DNA of 6,724 nucleotides, taken from the NCBI GenBank assembly GCA_001774505.1, contig MFAF01000007.1:8943-15666 (forward strand), written 5' to 3'. The notes below the pieces were generated by a model, which made no database searches, was not told where the DNA came from, and saw only the letters and a program-made list of their open reading frames with translations. The translations under genes and the position numbers were made by a program. Source of the stretch: Candidatus Coatesbacteria bacterium RBG_13_66_14 (GTDB lineage Bacteria > RBG-13-66-14). Shown here piece after piece: positions 1 through 5,590 of the stretch (the first letter of the stretch is position 1; each line of letters starts with the position of its first letter).

Positions 1-1115
1 ACGCACTGGACCGGGTATTCACCGACGACGACCTGTCCAAGGTGCGGGTCTTCGCCCGGCTGACCTCGGTGGCGCTCAAGCGCTCCCAGTACCTGGAGGC
101 CCTGGAGGAGTCCGAGGAGAAGTACCGCAGCCTGGTGGAGCAGGCCACGGACGGGGTCGTCATCGTCCAGGGTTTGCGTTTCGTCTTCGTGAACACGGCC
201 ATGCTGGCCATGTCCGGGTACGATTCCGCCGAGATGCTGGGGAAGGGCTTCAGCGATTTCATCGTCCCCGAGGACAGGCCCCGGCTCGCCGACTTCTACG
301 AAAGGCGGATGCGGGGCGAGGAGGTGCCCTCCATCTACGAGGTCACCGGGTTACACAAGGATGGAGACCGCATCCCGCTGGAACTGAACGTGGGGCTCAT
401 CCAGTACTCGGGGGCGTTGGCCGACCTGGTCATCGTCCGCGACGTCAGGGAGCGCAAGCGGGCCGAGGAGTTGCTGCGCGAGAGCGAGGAGCGCTACCGC
501 TCCATCTGGACCAAATCCCCCATCGGCATCTGCCTCTCCGACCGCATGGGCGAGGTGACCATGGCGAACCCGGCCCTCCTGCAGATGTTGGGCTTTTCGG
601 AGGAGGGGCTCATCGGTAAGAGGTTCTACGACCTCATCGTTCCCGAGGAGCCGGGGGAGATGGGCGAGATCTTAGGGGAGACGCTGGACACGCAGGTGTA
701 CCAGGACAAGCTGTCCATCTTTTCCGGTAAGCCCACCGAGCTGACCATGTTGAGGAGGTCCGGGGAAAAGATACCCGTGGAGATGAACATAGACTTCATC
801 ACCCGTGACAAGTCCATCCAGTACATGATTTCGCTCATCACCGACATCACGGAGCGCAAGAAGGCCGAGGTGGCGCTGGCGAACTACTCGGCCGACCTGG
901 AGCGCGAGGTTGACGCCAAGACGGGAGAGCTTCAGGCGGCCCGGCGGTATCTGCGCGAGGTCATTGACGCCTCGCCGGACCTCGTGACCGTGGTGGACGC
1001 CGAGGGCCGGCTGGAGATTCTCAACCGCGCCGCCTCTCTGGCCATGGGCTACGCCGAGGAGGAGGTCCGGGGAAAGCCCACCCGTGGAGATGAACATAGA
1101 CTTCATCACCCGTGA
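1..1115 (+). CDS. PAS-domain sensor histidine kinase, N-terminal fragment (5' partial, frameshifted by a tandem duplication)
   Basis: Reading is open from base 3 at the window edge, so the true start lies upstream. The GTG at 42 is internal and reads as Val in the continuous frame. The first residues (ALDRVFTDDDLSKVRVF, then a helix) look like the end of a GAF domain. Counting from base 42, PAS1 covers about residues 25-138 and PAS2 about 150-272; each is preceded by the typical ESEE(K/R)YRS lead-in and ends in a D-(V/I)-(R/T)-ERK(R/K)AE linker. A charged coiled coil (about 271-305) leads to the start of PAS3 (ASPDLVTVVDAEGRLEILN). No transmembrane helix is visible, so it is probably cytoplasmic and senses an intracellular ligand or redox state; the ligand is unknown. 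After residue 346 the frame runs into 11 foreign codons and a TGA at 1113, caused by an exact 307-bp repeat. It lacks any HisKA or ATPase domain and cannot be a kinase alone. Intact, it would join bases 1081-2292. Confidence 0.9.
   Translation, partial: ALDRVFTDDDLSKVRVFARLTSVALKRSQYLEALEESEEKYRSLVEQATDGVVIVQGLRFVFVNTAMLAMSGYDSAEMLGKGFSDFIVPEDRPRLADFYERRMRGEEVPSIYEVTGLHKDGDRIPLELNVGLIQYSGALADLVIVRDVRERKRAEELLRESEERYRSIWTKSPIGICLSDRMGEVTMANPALLQMLGFSEEGLIGKRFYDLIVPEEPGEMGEILGETLDTQVYQDKLSIFSGKPTELTMLRRSGEKIPVEMNIDFITRDKSIQYMISLITDITERKKAEVALANYSADLEREVDAKTGELQAARRYLREVIDASPDLVTVVDAEGRLEILNRAASLAMGYAEEEVRGKPTRGDEHRLHHP
752..768 (+). repeat. 17-bp direct repeat at the duplication boundary (first of three)
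   Basis: The sequence gaggaggtccggggaaa occurs at 752-768, 1059-1075 and 1366-1382, each spaced by 307 bp. It encodes parts of two unrelated PAS segments (LRRSGEK and EEVRGK), so the match is local DNA similarity, not domain homology. In the unduplicated gene two copies would flank the segment that became duplicated, which makes it the likely site of slippage, unequal crossover or assembler confusion. Confidence 0.9.
774..1080 (+). repeat. Tandem direct duplication, copy 1 (307 bp)
   Basis: This block is repeated base for base at 1081-1387; the A at 773 and at 1080 also match, giving 308 identical positions at an offset of 307. It covers the end of PAS2, the coiled coil and the first part of PAS3. 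By eye I found no mismatch between copies. The offset is 3x102+1, so the duplication shifts the reading frame by +1. Confidence 0.97.
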
Positions 1116-1387
1116 CAAGTCCATCCAGTACATGATTTCGCTCATCACCGACATCACGGAGCGCAAGAAGGCCGAGGTGGCGCTGGCGAACTACTCGGCC
1201 GACCTGGAGCGCGAGGTTGACGCCAAGACGGGAGAGCTTCAGGCGGCCCGGCGGTATCTGCGCGAGGTCATTGACGCCTCGCCGGACCTCGTGACCGTGG
1301 TGGACGCCGAGGGCCGGCTGGAGATTCTCAACCGCGCCGCCTCTCTGGCCATGGGCTACGCCGAGGAGGAGGTCCGGGGAAAGCCCA
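1081..1387 (+). repeat. Tandem direct duplication, copy 2 (307 bp)
   Basis: This is the second copy of the 774-1080 block, joined head to tail with no spacer. At its 3' end the sequence continues as normal PAS3 coding DNA (KPIGTFYFDRDRD), so this copy is joined correctly to the downstream gene. Copy 1 is joined correctly to the upstream part. Deleting either copy rebuilds one continuous frame of 660 residues from base 3 to 2292. Confidence 0.97.
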
Positions 1388-2292
1388 TCGGGACCTTCTA
1401 CTTCGACCGCGACCGGGACTCGGTGGCCGAGATGACGAGGCGCCTGGAAGACGGCCGGCCTTCCACCATCCGCCAGGTTGACCTGCGCACGAAGGACGGC
1501 TCGCCCCTCACGGTGGAGCTGTCGGTGTCCCCGTTGGTGGACGGGGAGGGCCGATTCACCGGCAGCGTGGCCGTGGGCCGCGACATCCGCGAGCTCGAGG
1601 ACCTGCGCCGCGCCCTCACGCGGTCGGAGAAGCTGGCCGCCACCGGCAAGCTCGCCGCCGACATCGCCCACGAGGTCAACAACCCCCTGGGGATAATCAC
1701 GAACTACCTCCAGATAGCCCGGGGGGACCTCGAACCCTCCGGCGAGCCCTACAAGACCCTCGGCGTCATCGAGGAGGAGGTCCAGCGCATCGCCCGCATC
1801 ATCTCCGGCCTTCTGGACTTCTACCGCCCCGAGAGCTCCTACCTCGAGCATACCGGCGTCAACCGGCTCGTGGAGGACCTGTTGATGCTGGTGGGCATTC
1901 AGCTCGAGAAGATGGGCATCGCGGTGGAGAAGGACCTCGCCGACGACCTGCCCGACGTTCTGGTTTCGCCGGACCAGTTGCGCCAGGTGCTTCTCAACCT
2001 GGTGACCAACGCCCAGGACGCCATGCCCACCGGCGGCACCCTCTCGGTCCGCACCCATCTTTCGGAGGGCCGGGTGGTCATCTCCTTCTCCGACTCTGGG
2101 CTCGGCATCCCCCCGGAGAACCTGCCCTACATCTTCGATCCCTTCTTCACCACCAAAGGTAAGAAGGGCACCGGCCTGGGTCTCTCGGTCTCCTATGGCA
2201 TCGTCCAGAGTTTCGATGGTATGATGGAGGCACAAAGCGCCCCCGGCGAGGGGACCACGTTCACCATCAGCCTTCCGGCGCGGGAGGGATAG
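1084..2292 (+). CDS. Sensor histidine kinase, C-terminal fragment (PAS + HisKA + HATPase), same gene as the preceding ORF
   Basis: This is the catalytic half of the broken kinase. The first residues, encoded by repeat copy 2, are the last strands of PAS2, then the coiled coil and a full PAS3 (about residues 65-175: SPDLVTVVDAEGRLEILN to GRDIRELEDLRR). The HisKA H-box is LAADIAHEVNNPLG with phospho-acceptor His196 (codon 1669-1671). The HATPase domain shows the N-box NLVTNAQDAM (Asn309), G1 DSGLGIP, F-box FDPFFTTK and G2 GTGLGLS, so all ATP-binding motifs are present. It should autophosphorylate as a dimer. The start is uncertain: GTG 1084 and ATG 1090 are both possible but neither has a well-spaced ribosome site (AGGAGGT at 1060-1066 is too far), and both lie mid-domain, so the start is probably an artefact of the frameshift. 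It overlaps the upstream ORF by 32 bases, so coupled re-initiation could still make a truncated kinase. The next gene starts two bases after the stop. Confidence 0.9.
   Translation: MEMNIDFITRDKSIQYMISLITDITERKKAEVALANYSADLEREVDAKTGELQAARRYLREVIDASPDLVTVVDAEGRLEILNRAASLAMGYAEEEVRGKPIGTFYFDRDRDSVAEMTRRLEDGRPSTIRQVDLRTKDGSPLTVELSVSPLVDGEGRFTGSVAVGRDIRELEDLRRALTRSEKLAATGKLAADIAHEVNNPLGIITNYLQIARGDLEPSGEPYKTLGVIEEEVQRIARIISGLLDFYRPESSYLEHTGVNRLVEDLLMLVGIQLEKMGIAVEKDLADDLPDVLVSPDQLRQVLLNLVTNAQDAMPTGGTLSVRTHLSEGRVVISFSDSGLGIPPENLPYIFDPFFTTKGKKGTGLGLSVSYGIVQSFDGMMEAQSAPGEGTTFTISLPAREG
2282..2287 (+). promoter_or_regulatory. Shine-Dalgarno site for the receiver-kinase gene
   Basis: GGGAGG lies seven bases before the GTG at 2295 and overlaps the last codons of the upstream kinase. 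It fixes the GTG as the start, since no in-frame ATG is near, and suggests translational coupling. Confidence 0.65.
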
Positions 2293-2294
2293 CC

Positions 2295-3416
2295 GTGGCA
2301 GAGTCCGGACGCGAGAAAACCGAGCGCAGCGAGCTATCCCCCCGGCAAACCGAGCTGCGCTCCGAGCGAATACTCGTCATAGACGACGAACGCCGCATGT
2401 GCGATTCCATCCGCATCCTTTTGGAGCAGACCGGATACCGCGTGGACACAGCCTCCGACGGGAGCGAGGGCATCTCGATGCTGCGCGAGTCGAACTACGA
2501 CCTGGTCATCGCCGACCTGATGATGCCCAAGGTGGACGGCTTCACCGTGCTGGACTACGTTGGCGAGAACCTGCCGCACACGCTGGTCATCGTCATCACG
2601 GGCTACTCCTCCATGCGGTCGTCCATCGAGGCGCTGCGGCGCGGGGCCTACAACTACCTGGTCAAGCCCTTCGATTTCGACGTCTTGAAGCTGGCCGTCG
2701 AGAAGGCGATGGACAAGATCCGGCTCCAGCGCCTGGGCGACGACTTCATCTCCATGATCACCCACGACCTGAAGAACCCGCTCACGAGCGTGATGGGCTA
2801 CTGCTCGCTCCTGTTGTCGGGGGCGTACGGCGAGCCCCCGGAGCGCATGGTGGAGCCCATGCAGAGCATCGCCACCAACTCGGACCGGATGCTGGCCCTC
2901 ATCAACGACTTCCTGGCGATGAACAAGTTTTCCTCGGAGGGCGTGCGGCTGGACATGCAGCGCCTGCAGCTCAATAGCCTCATCTCGCACCTGGCGAAGA
3001 ACGTGGCGGCCCAGTTGGAGATGAAGAAGCTCAACCTGCGCCTCGTCCTGGACGAGACGCTGGCCCCGATCATGCTGGACCCGATCCAGATAGAGCGGGT
3101 GATAAACAACCTGTTGTCGAACGCGGTGAAGTTCATCCAGCGGGGCGGCGAGATAACCGTCAGCACGGGGCAGGACGCCGATTACGTTTCTTTCTCCGTC
3201 GCCGACAACGGCCCGGGCATCTCCCCCGAGCAGCAGAAGCACATCTTCGAGAAGTACAAGCGGGGCTCCAGCGCCGCCGAGGGGACCGGCCTGGGCCTCT
3301 TCATCTCGAAGAGCATCGTGGACGCCCACGAGGGGAAAATCTCCTTCTCCAGCCGCCTCGGCGAGGGGACCGCCTTCACCGTGCGTCTGCCCAAGCGGGA
3401 TCACGAAGACCTGTAA
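2295..3416 (+). CDS. Receiver domain-histidine kinase fusion protein
   Basis: A 373-residue soluble protein with no membrane segment. A CheY-like receiver domain (about residues 24-140) carries the acidic pair Asp30/Asp31 (VIDDE), phospho-acceptor Asp74 (VIADLMMP), the switch Thr102 (VITGY) and Lys124 (VKPF). A HisKA domain follows with H-box MITHDLKNPLTSV (His157). The HATPase domain has N-box NNLLSNAVKF (Asn276), G1 DNGPGIS (Asp304), F-box HIFEKYKRG and G2 GTGLGLF. All catalytic residues of both modules are present. The GTG start at 2295 is supported by GGGAGG at 2282-2287, seven bases upstream, inside the end of the previous kinase gene, so translation is probably coupled. In this known architecture the receiver can tune the attached kinase's activity; here the upstream multi-PAS kinase is the obvious phosphodonor for Asp74. 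The output partner of His157 is not in the window, as no DNA-binding regulator is encoded here. Confidence 0.95.
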   Translation: MAESGREKTERSELSPRQTELRSERILVIDDERRMCDSIRILLEQTGYRVDTASDGSEGISMLRESNYDLVIADLMMPKVDGFTVLDYVGENLPHTLVIVITGYSSMRSSIEALRRGAYNYLVKPFDFDVLKLAVEKAMDKIRLQRLGDDFISMITHDLKNPLTSVMGYCSLLLSGAYGEPPERMVEPMQSIATNSDRMLALINDFLAMNKFSSEGVRLDMQRLQLNSLISHLAKNVAAQLEMKKLNLRLVLDETLAPIMLDPIQIERVINNLLSNAVKFIQRGGEITVSTGQDADYVSFSVADNGPGISPEQQKHIFEKYKRGSSAAEGTGLGLFISKSIVDAHEGKISFSSRLGEGTAFTVRLPKRDHEDL

Positions 3417-3437
3417 GGCGCGACTTAGGGGCGAGCC

Positions 3438-4517
3438 TTGGAGTCGAGTGAAACACTCTTCGACCCCCCGGGGTGGGACACCCTGGTCGAGACAAGGGGC
3501 TTAAGCCCCTTGTTCCCCGAGGCGCCGCCCACCCAGACCTCCGCCTGGGCCGAGGTCAAGGCGGCTTACGGTTACCGCGCCCTGCGCGTCGCGGTAATCT
3601 CCGCCGACGGCTCGCCGGCCGCCCTGGGGCAGGTACTGGCGCGCCGGCTGCCGCTTCTGGGCCGGGACTGGCTCTACTGCCCCTATGGTCCCTTGTGGAA
3701 TCCCGATGCGCCGGAGGCCCTGAAGCTCTGGCTGGACGCGGTGAGGGGGCACGAAATCGCCCGGCGCGCGGCCGTCCTGACCATCGAGCCGCGAGTCCCC
3801 GACGACGAGGATTCTCGAAAGCTGCTGACCGGCCTGGGTTTCCGCCGCGGCGTCCAGGACGTGCAGCCCAGGGGGACGCTCCTGCTGGACCTTTCCCTCG
3901 AAGAGGCGACGCTTTTCGCCGGTCTCGAGGGGCACACGCGCTACAACGTCGGCCTGGCCGAGCGGCGCGGGGTGGAAATTAAACTGGAGAACTCCCCCGC
4001 GGGCGTCGAGCGCTTCGTGGACCTGCTGGAGGAGACCGAGGAGCGGAAGCGGTTCCTGGCCCACGACCGGGCCTACTACCGCCGCGTGTGGGAGGCGTTC
4101 GTAAAAGCGGACGCCTGCGACCTCCTCCTGGCGACCTTCGAGGGCGGGGACGTCGCCGGCGCGTGGCTGGTTTACGCCGGGCGGACCGCGTACTACGTTT
4201 ACGGGGCGACCTCCCGGCGCCATTCCCAGCACAAGGGGTCGCAGCTCCTCCAGTGGCGGGCGATTCTCAAGGCCAAAGAGCGGGGGGCGCTCGTCTACGA
4301 CTTCTGGGGGGCGCCGGTGGAGCCCACCGAAAAACACCCCCTGTGGGGCGTGTACCAGTTCAAGAAGGGCTTCGGCGGGGAGCACACGGTCTTCGTCGGG
4401 GCGCACGACCTGTCACTCTCGGCCTTGGGGGGCTGGGGCTGGAGGGTCGGGCTGCCGCTGGCGCGGCGGATGCGCAATTTCTTCATCCGCGGCCGCACCG
4501 CCGACGTGATGGATTGA
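3438..4517 (+). CDS. FemAB-family (GNAT-fold) aminoacyltransferase-like protein
   Basis: A 359-residue protein with FemAB/FemX-type motifs: QTSAWAEVKAAYG (33-45), YCPYGPLW (80-87), a central TRYNVGLAERRGVEI (167-181), YGATSRRHSQHKGSQLLQW (255-273), YDFWGAP (287-293) and GVYQFKKGFGGE (304-315). Characterised family members move amino acids from aminoacyl-tRNA to the peptidoglycan stem peptide or lipid II at the inner face of the membrane; related proteins occur in exopolysaccharide loci, so the exact substrate is unknown. Length is typical of a two-GNAT FemX-like enzyme; I see no signal peptide or clear membrane helix. The TTG start at 3438 follows a purine-rich AGGGGCGAG (3427-3435) and I see no better in-frame start. 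It begins 21 bases after the receiver-kinase stop, consistent with co-transcription. Residues 19-26 are encoded by a perfect 22-bp palindrome that looks inserted between WDTLVE and QTSAW. Confidence 0.88.
   Translation: MESSETLFDPPGWDTLVETRGLSPLFPEAPPTQTSAWAEVKAAYGYRALRVAVISADGSPAALGQVLARRLPLLGRDWLYCPYGPLWNPDAPEALKLWLDAVRGHEIARRAAVLTIEPRVPDDEDSRKLLTGLGFRRGVQDVQPRGTLLLDLSLEEATLFAGLEGHTRYNVGLAERRGVEIKLENSPAGVERFVDLLEETEERKRFLAHDRAYYRRVWEAFVKADACDLLLATFEGGDVAGAWLVYAGRTAYYVYGATSRRHSQHKGSQLLQWRAILKAKERGALVYDFWGAPVEPTEKHPLWGVYQFKKGFGGEHTVFVGAHDLSLSALGGWGWRVGLPLARRMRNFFIRGRTADVMD
3492..3513. repeat. Perfect 22-bp palindrome within the femAB-like gene
   Basis: An 11-bp arm (acaaggggctt) is followed directly by its reverse complement with no loop, centred between 3502 and 3503. 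It encodes TRGLSPLF in frame and causes no frameshift. It could extrude as a cruciform or form an RNA hairpin about 50 bases after the start codon. Its compact G/C-rich arms around a central TTAA look like a dispersed REP-type palindromic element, but only one copy is visible here. Confidence 0.85.
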
Positions 4518-4525
4518 TTGATCCT

Positions 4526-4530
4526 GGGAG
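4526..4530 (+). promoter_or_regulatory. Shine-Dalgarno site deciding the TTG start of the AT-rich gene
   Basis: GGGAG lies seven bases before TTG 4538, in the 20-base gap after the femAB-like stop. The ATG at 4550 has only an AGGA placed too close (about two bases), so TTG 4538 is preferred. The product then keeps the basic MSRK before the hydrophobic core, as signal peptides usually do. Confidence 0.55.
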
Positions 4531-4537
4531 ATGAATC

Positions 4538-5356
4538 TTGAGCAGGAAGATGATATTAATATTTTTAATGGTGCCGATTGTTACCCTTGCCGTTCCCGAA
4601 TCGGTCGAACAGGCGACTGATTATTCATGTGCCACTGAGAAAGAAGGATTGCCGGTTTTACTGTTAGATCCTCTTCCTGATGACGCAGTTGATAGAAGCG
4701 TAAATGTAGTTCAAGATTACTTTAATTACTTGTATCCTGATGAAACCATCGTTGTTGGTGAAGCTGTTCCATTGTATTTTATACCTGATTATAACCATTA
4801 TAAATTAATTGCGTTCATTGTCTCTATTGATCCCACTATTACTCCTTCCTTAGATAATCTAAAAAACCTTTGTAAGGTTGAGTTCGAAGCTTATAACATT
4901 TACCAAACTTTCAAAGATGAGTTTGAAGTTGAAAGTGACATGTATGACGATGATGTCTATATGCAATTAAAATCTGATTGGTGGTCTAAAAGAATGGTAA
5001 GGGATTCATTACGTATTATTATTCTTGGTATTGTAGATGGTGTACCAAAAATCCTAACATCTCCCAGTTCATCTCAGTTTACAGGTGATAAGTATAACCG
5101 TTCTGATGAAGAAATAATAACTTCAACTGGTGATATTGCATATTTTTATTCTTATGGTTTTATACCCTATTCTAATATAAGACCAATTTACAAAACAAAT
5201 GCTAATGAATTTGAGTTAAATATTGCAGAAAAGCTTTATAATAAATCGTTGTATTGGGAAGGTTGCTTTTTTCCTTTTTCTTCGGACCCCCTTATGTGGA
5301 ATCCTTTTAGTGTTTTTATAGAATGGAGAGATGTTTATAAAGGAACTTTGTATTAA
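4538..5356 (+). CDS. AT-rich gene for an unrecognised, probably exported protein
   Basis: A 272-residue protein I do not recognise. The N-terminus (MSRKMILIFLMVPIVTLAVPES) has a basic start and a hydrophobic core of about 15 residues, fitting a Sec signal peptide cleaved near residues 18-20. The mature part is acidic and rich in Tyr, Asp, Ser and Asn, with Cys31, Cys112 and Cys243. Residues about 70-100 (ETIVVGEAVPLYFIPDYN, then alternating hydrophobics) have a weak strand-turn-strand look reminiscent of secreted-peptidase propeptide modules, but there is no catalytic motif and I would not assign one. The TTG start at 4538 has GGGAG at 4526-4530 with seven bases between; ATG 4550 is an alternative with no well-spaced site. 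Two counted lines gave 23% and 42% G+C against 68% in the gene before. Codons such as TTA, ATA and AGA are common, unlike neighbours. The frame is intact with a normal TAA stop, so it is probably a real, possibly acquired gene. Confidence 0.8.
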   Translation: MSRKMILIFLMVPIVTLAVPESVEQATDYSCATEKEGLPVLLLDPLPDDAVDRSVNVVQDYFNYLYPDETIVVGEAVPLYFIPDYNHYKLIAFIVSIDPTITPSLDNLKNLCKVEFEAYNIYQTFKDEFEVESDMYDDDVYMQLKSDWWSKRMVRDSLRIIILGIVDGVPKILTSPSSSQFTGDKYNRSDEEIITSTGDIAYFYSYGFIPYSNIRPIYKTNANEFELNIAEKLYNKSLYWEGCFFPFSSDPLMWNPFSVFIEWRDVYKGTLY

Positions 5357-5359
5357 CCC

Positions 5360-5590
5360 ATGCTCCTGCGCATACTCGCCGTCCTGGCCGGACTCTTCCT
5401 CTACCTAGTGGTCGGGCGCTACCTCTTCCGCGCCTACCTCTGGCTGGGATGCTTCGCCGACAAGGTGCCCTACGCCAGCCGCCGACCGGAGCTCGAACGC
5501 CTCTCGGCCTGGCAGGTTTTCACCTGGCCCCTGCTCTTGGTCTTCCTCCCCTTCTACGCCGTCTGGGCGGTGGTAAAAAGGATAAGCTGA
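5360..5590 (+). CDS. Small two-helix membrane protein, function unknown
   Basis: A 76-residue protein. Residues about 3-30 form a long hydrophobic helix (ILAVLAGLFLYLVVGRYLF). A short polar stretch (FADKVPYASRRPELERLS, about 32-49) follows, and residues about 52-72 form a second helix (QVFTWPLLLVFLPFYAVWAVV) ending in basic KRIS. The arrangement suggests a helical hairpin in the cytoplasmic membrane; charge placement does not settle topology. High GC returns at its first codons, so it belongs to the host background and not to the AT-rich gene before it. The ATG at 5360 comes three bases after the preceding TAA and has no well-placed ribosome site (AGGA at 5341-5344 is 15 bases away), so it may depend on coupling. 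Its TGA touches the next ATG. I recognise no family; the coding call rests on composition, hydrophobic pattern and tight packing between genes. Confidence 0.75.
   Translation: MLLRILAVLAGLFLYLVVGRYLFRAYLWLGCFADKVPYASRRPELERLSAWQVFTWPLLLVFLPFYAVWAVVKRIS
5578..5582 (+). promoter_or_regulatory. Shine-Dalgarno site for the lipoprotein gene
   Basis: AAGGA lies within the last codons of the small membrane protein, eight bases before ATG 5591. It supports that ATG as the start even though the upstream stop codon directly abuts it. Confidence 0.6.

Noticed and set aside
774..1387. The 307-bp repeat as two natural PAS domain duplicates
   Set aside because: The DNA is identical, not diverged; the unit cuts across domain boundaries and it breaks the frame. 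The true PAS domains in this gene differ greatly from each other in sequence.
1021..2235. Long reverse-strand open frame (404 codons) opposite the kinase
   Set aside because: It mirrors the GC-rich third positions of the kinase gene, is rich in low-complexity Gly/Val/His/Leu and shows no domain. The forward frame has complete kinase motifs.
2334..3404. Reverse-strand open frame (356 codons) opposite the receiver-kinase
   Set aside because: An antisense shadow of a gene with all receiver and kinase motifs; its His/Gln/Val-rich translation matches no fold I know.
3492..3513. The palindrome as a transcription terminator
   Set aside because: It has no loop, is not followed by a U-run, and lies inside a coding region whose frame continues for more than 330 codons.
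3501..4406. Reverse-strand open frame (301 codons) opposite the FemAB-like gene
   Set aside because: An antisense shadow of a gene with clear FemAB motifs.
5313..5341. Possible sigma70-like promoter (TTTTTA, 17-base gap, TATAAA) ahead of the small membrane protein gene
   Set aside because: The -35 match is poor, and such strings are expected by chance in AT-rich coding DNA.
4538..5356. AT-rich stretch as an insertion sequence or prophage remnant
   Set aside because: No terminal inverted repeats, target duplication, transposase or integrase motif is visible, and one intact ORF fills the whole stretch.
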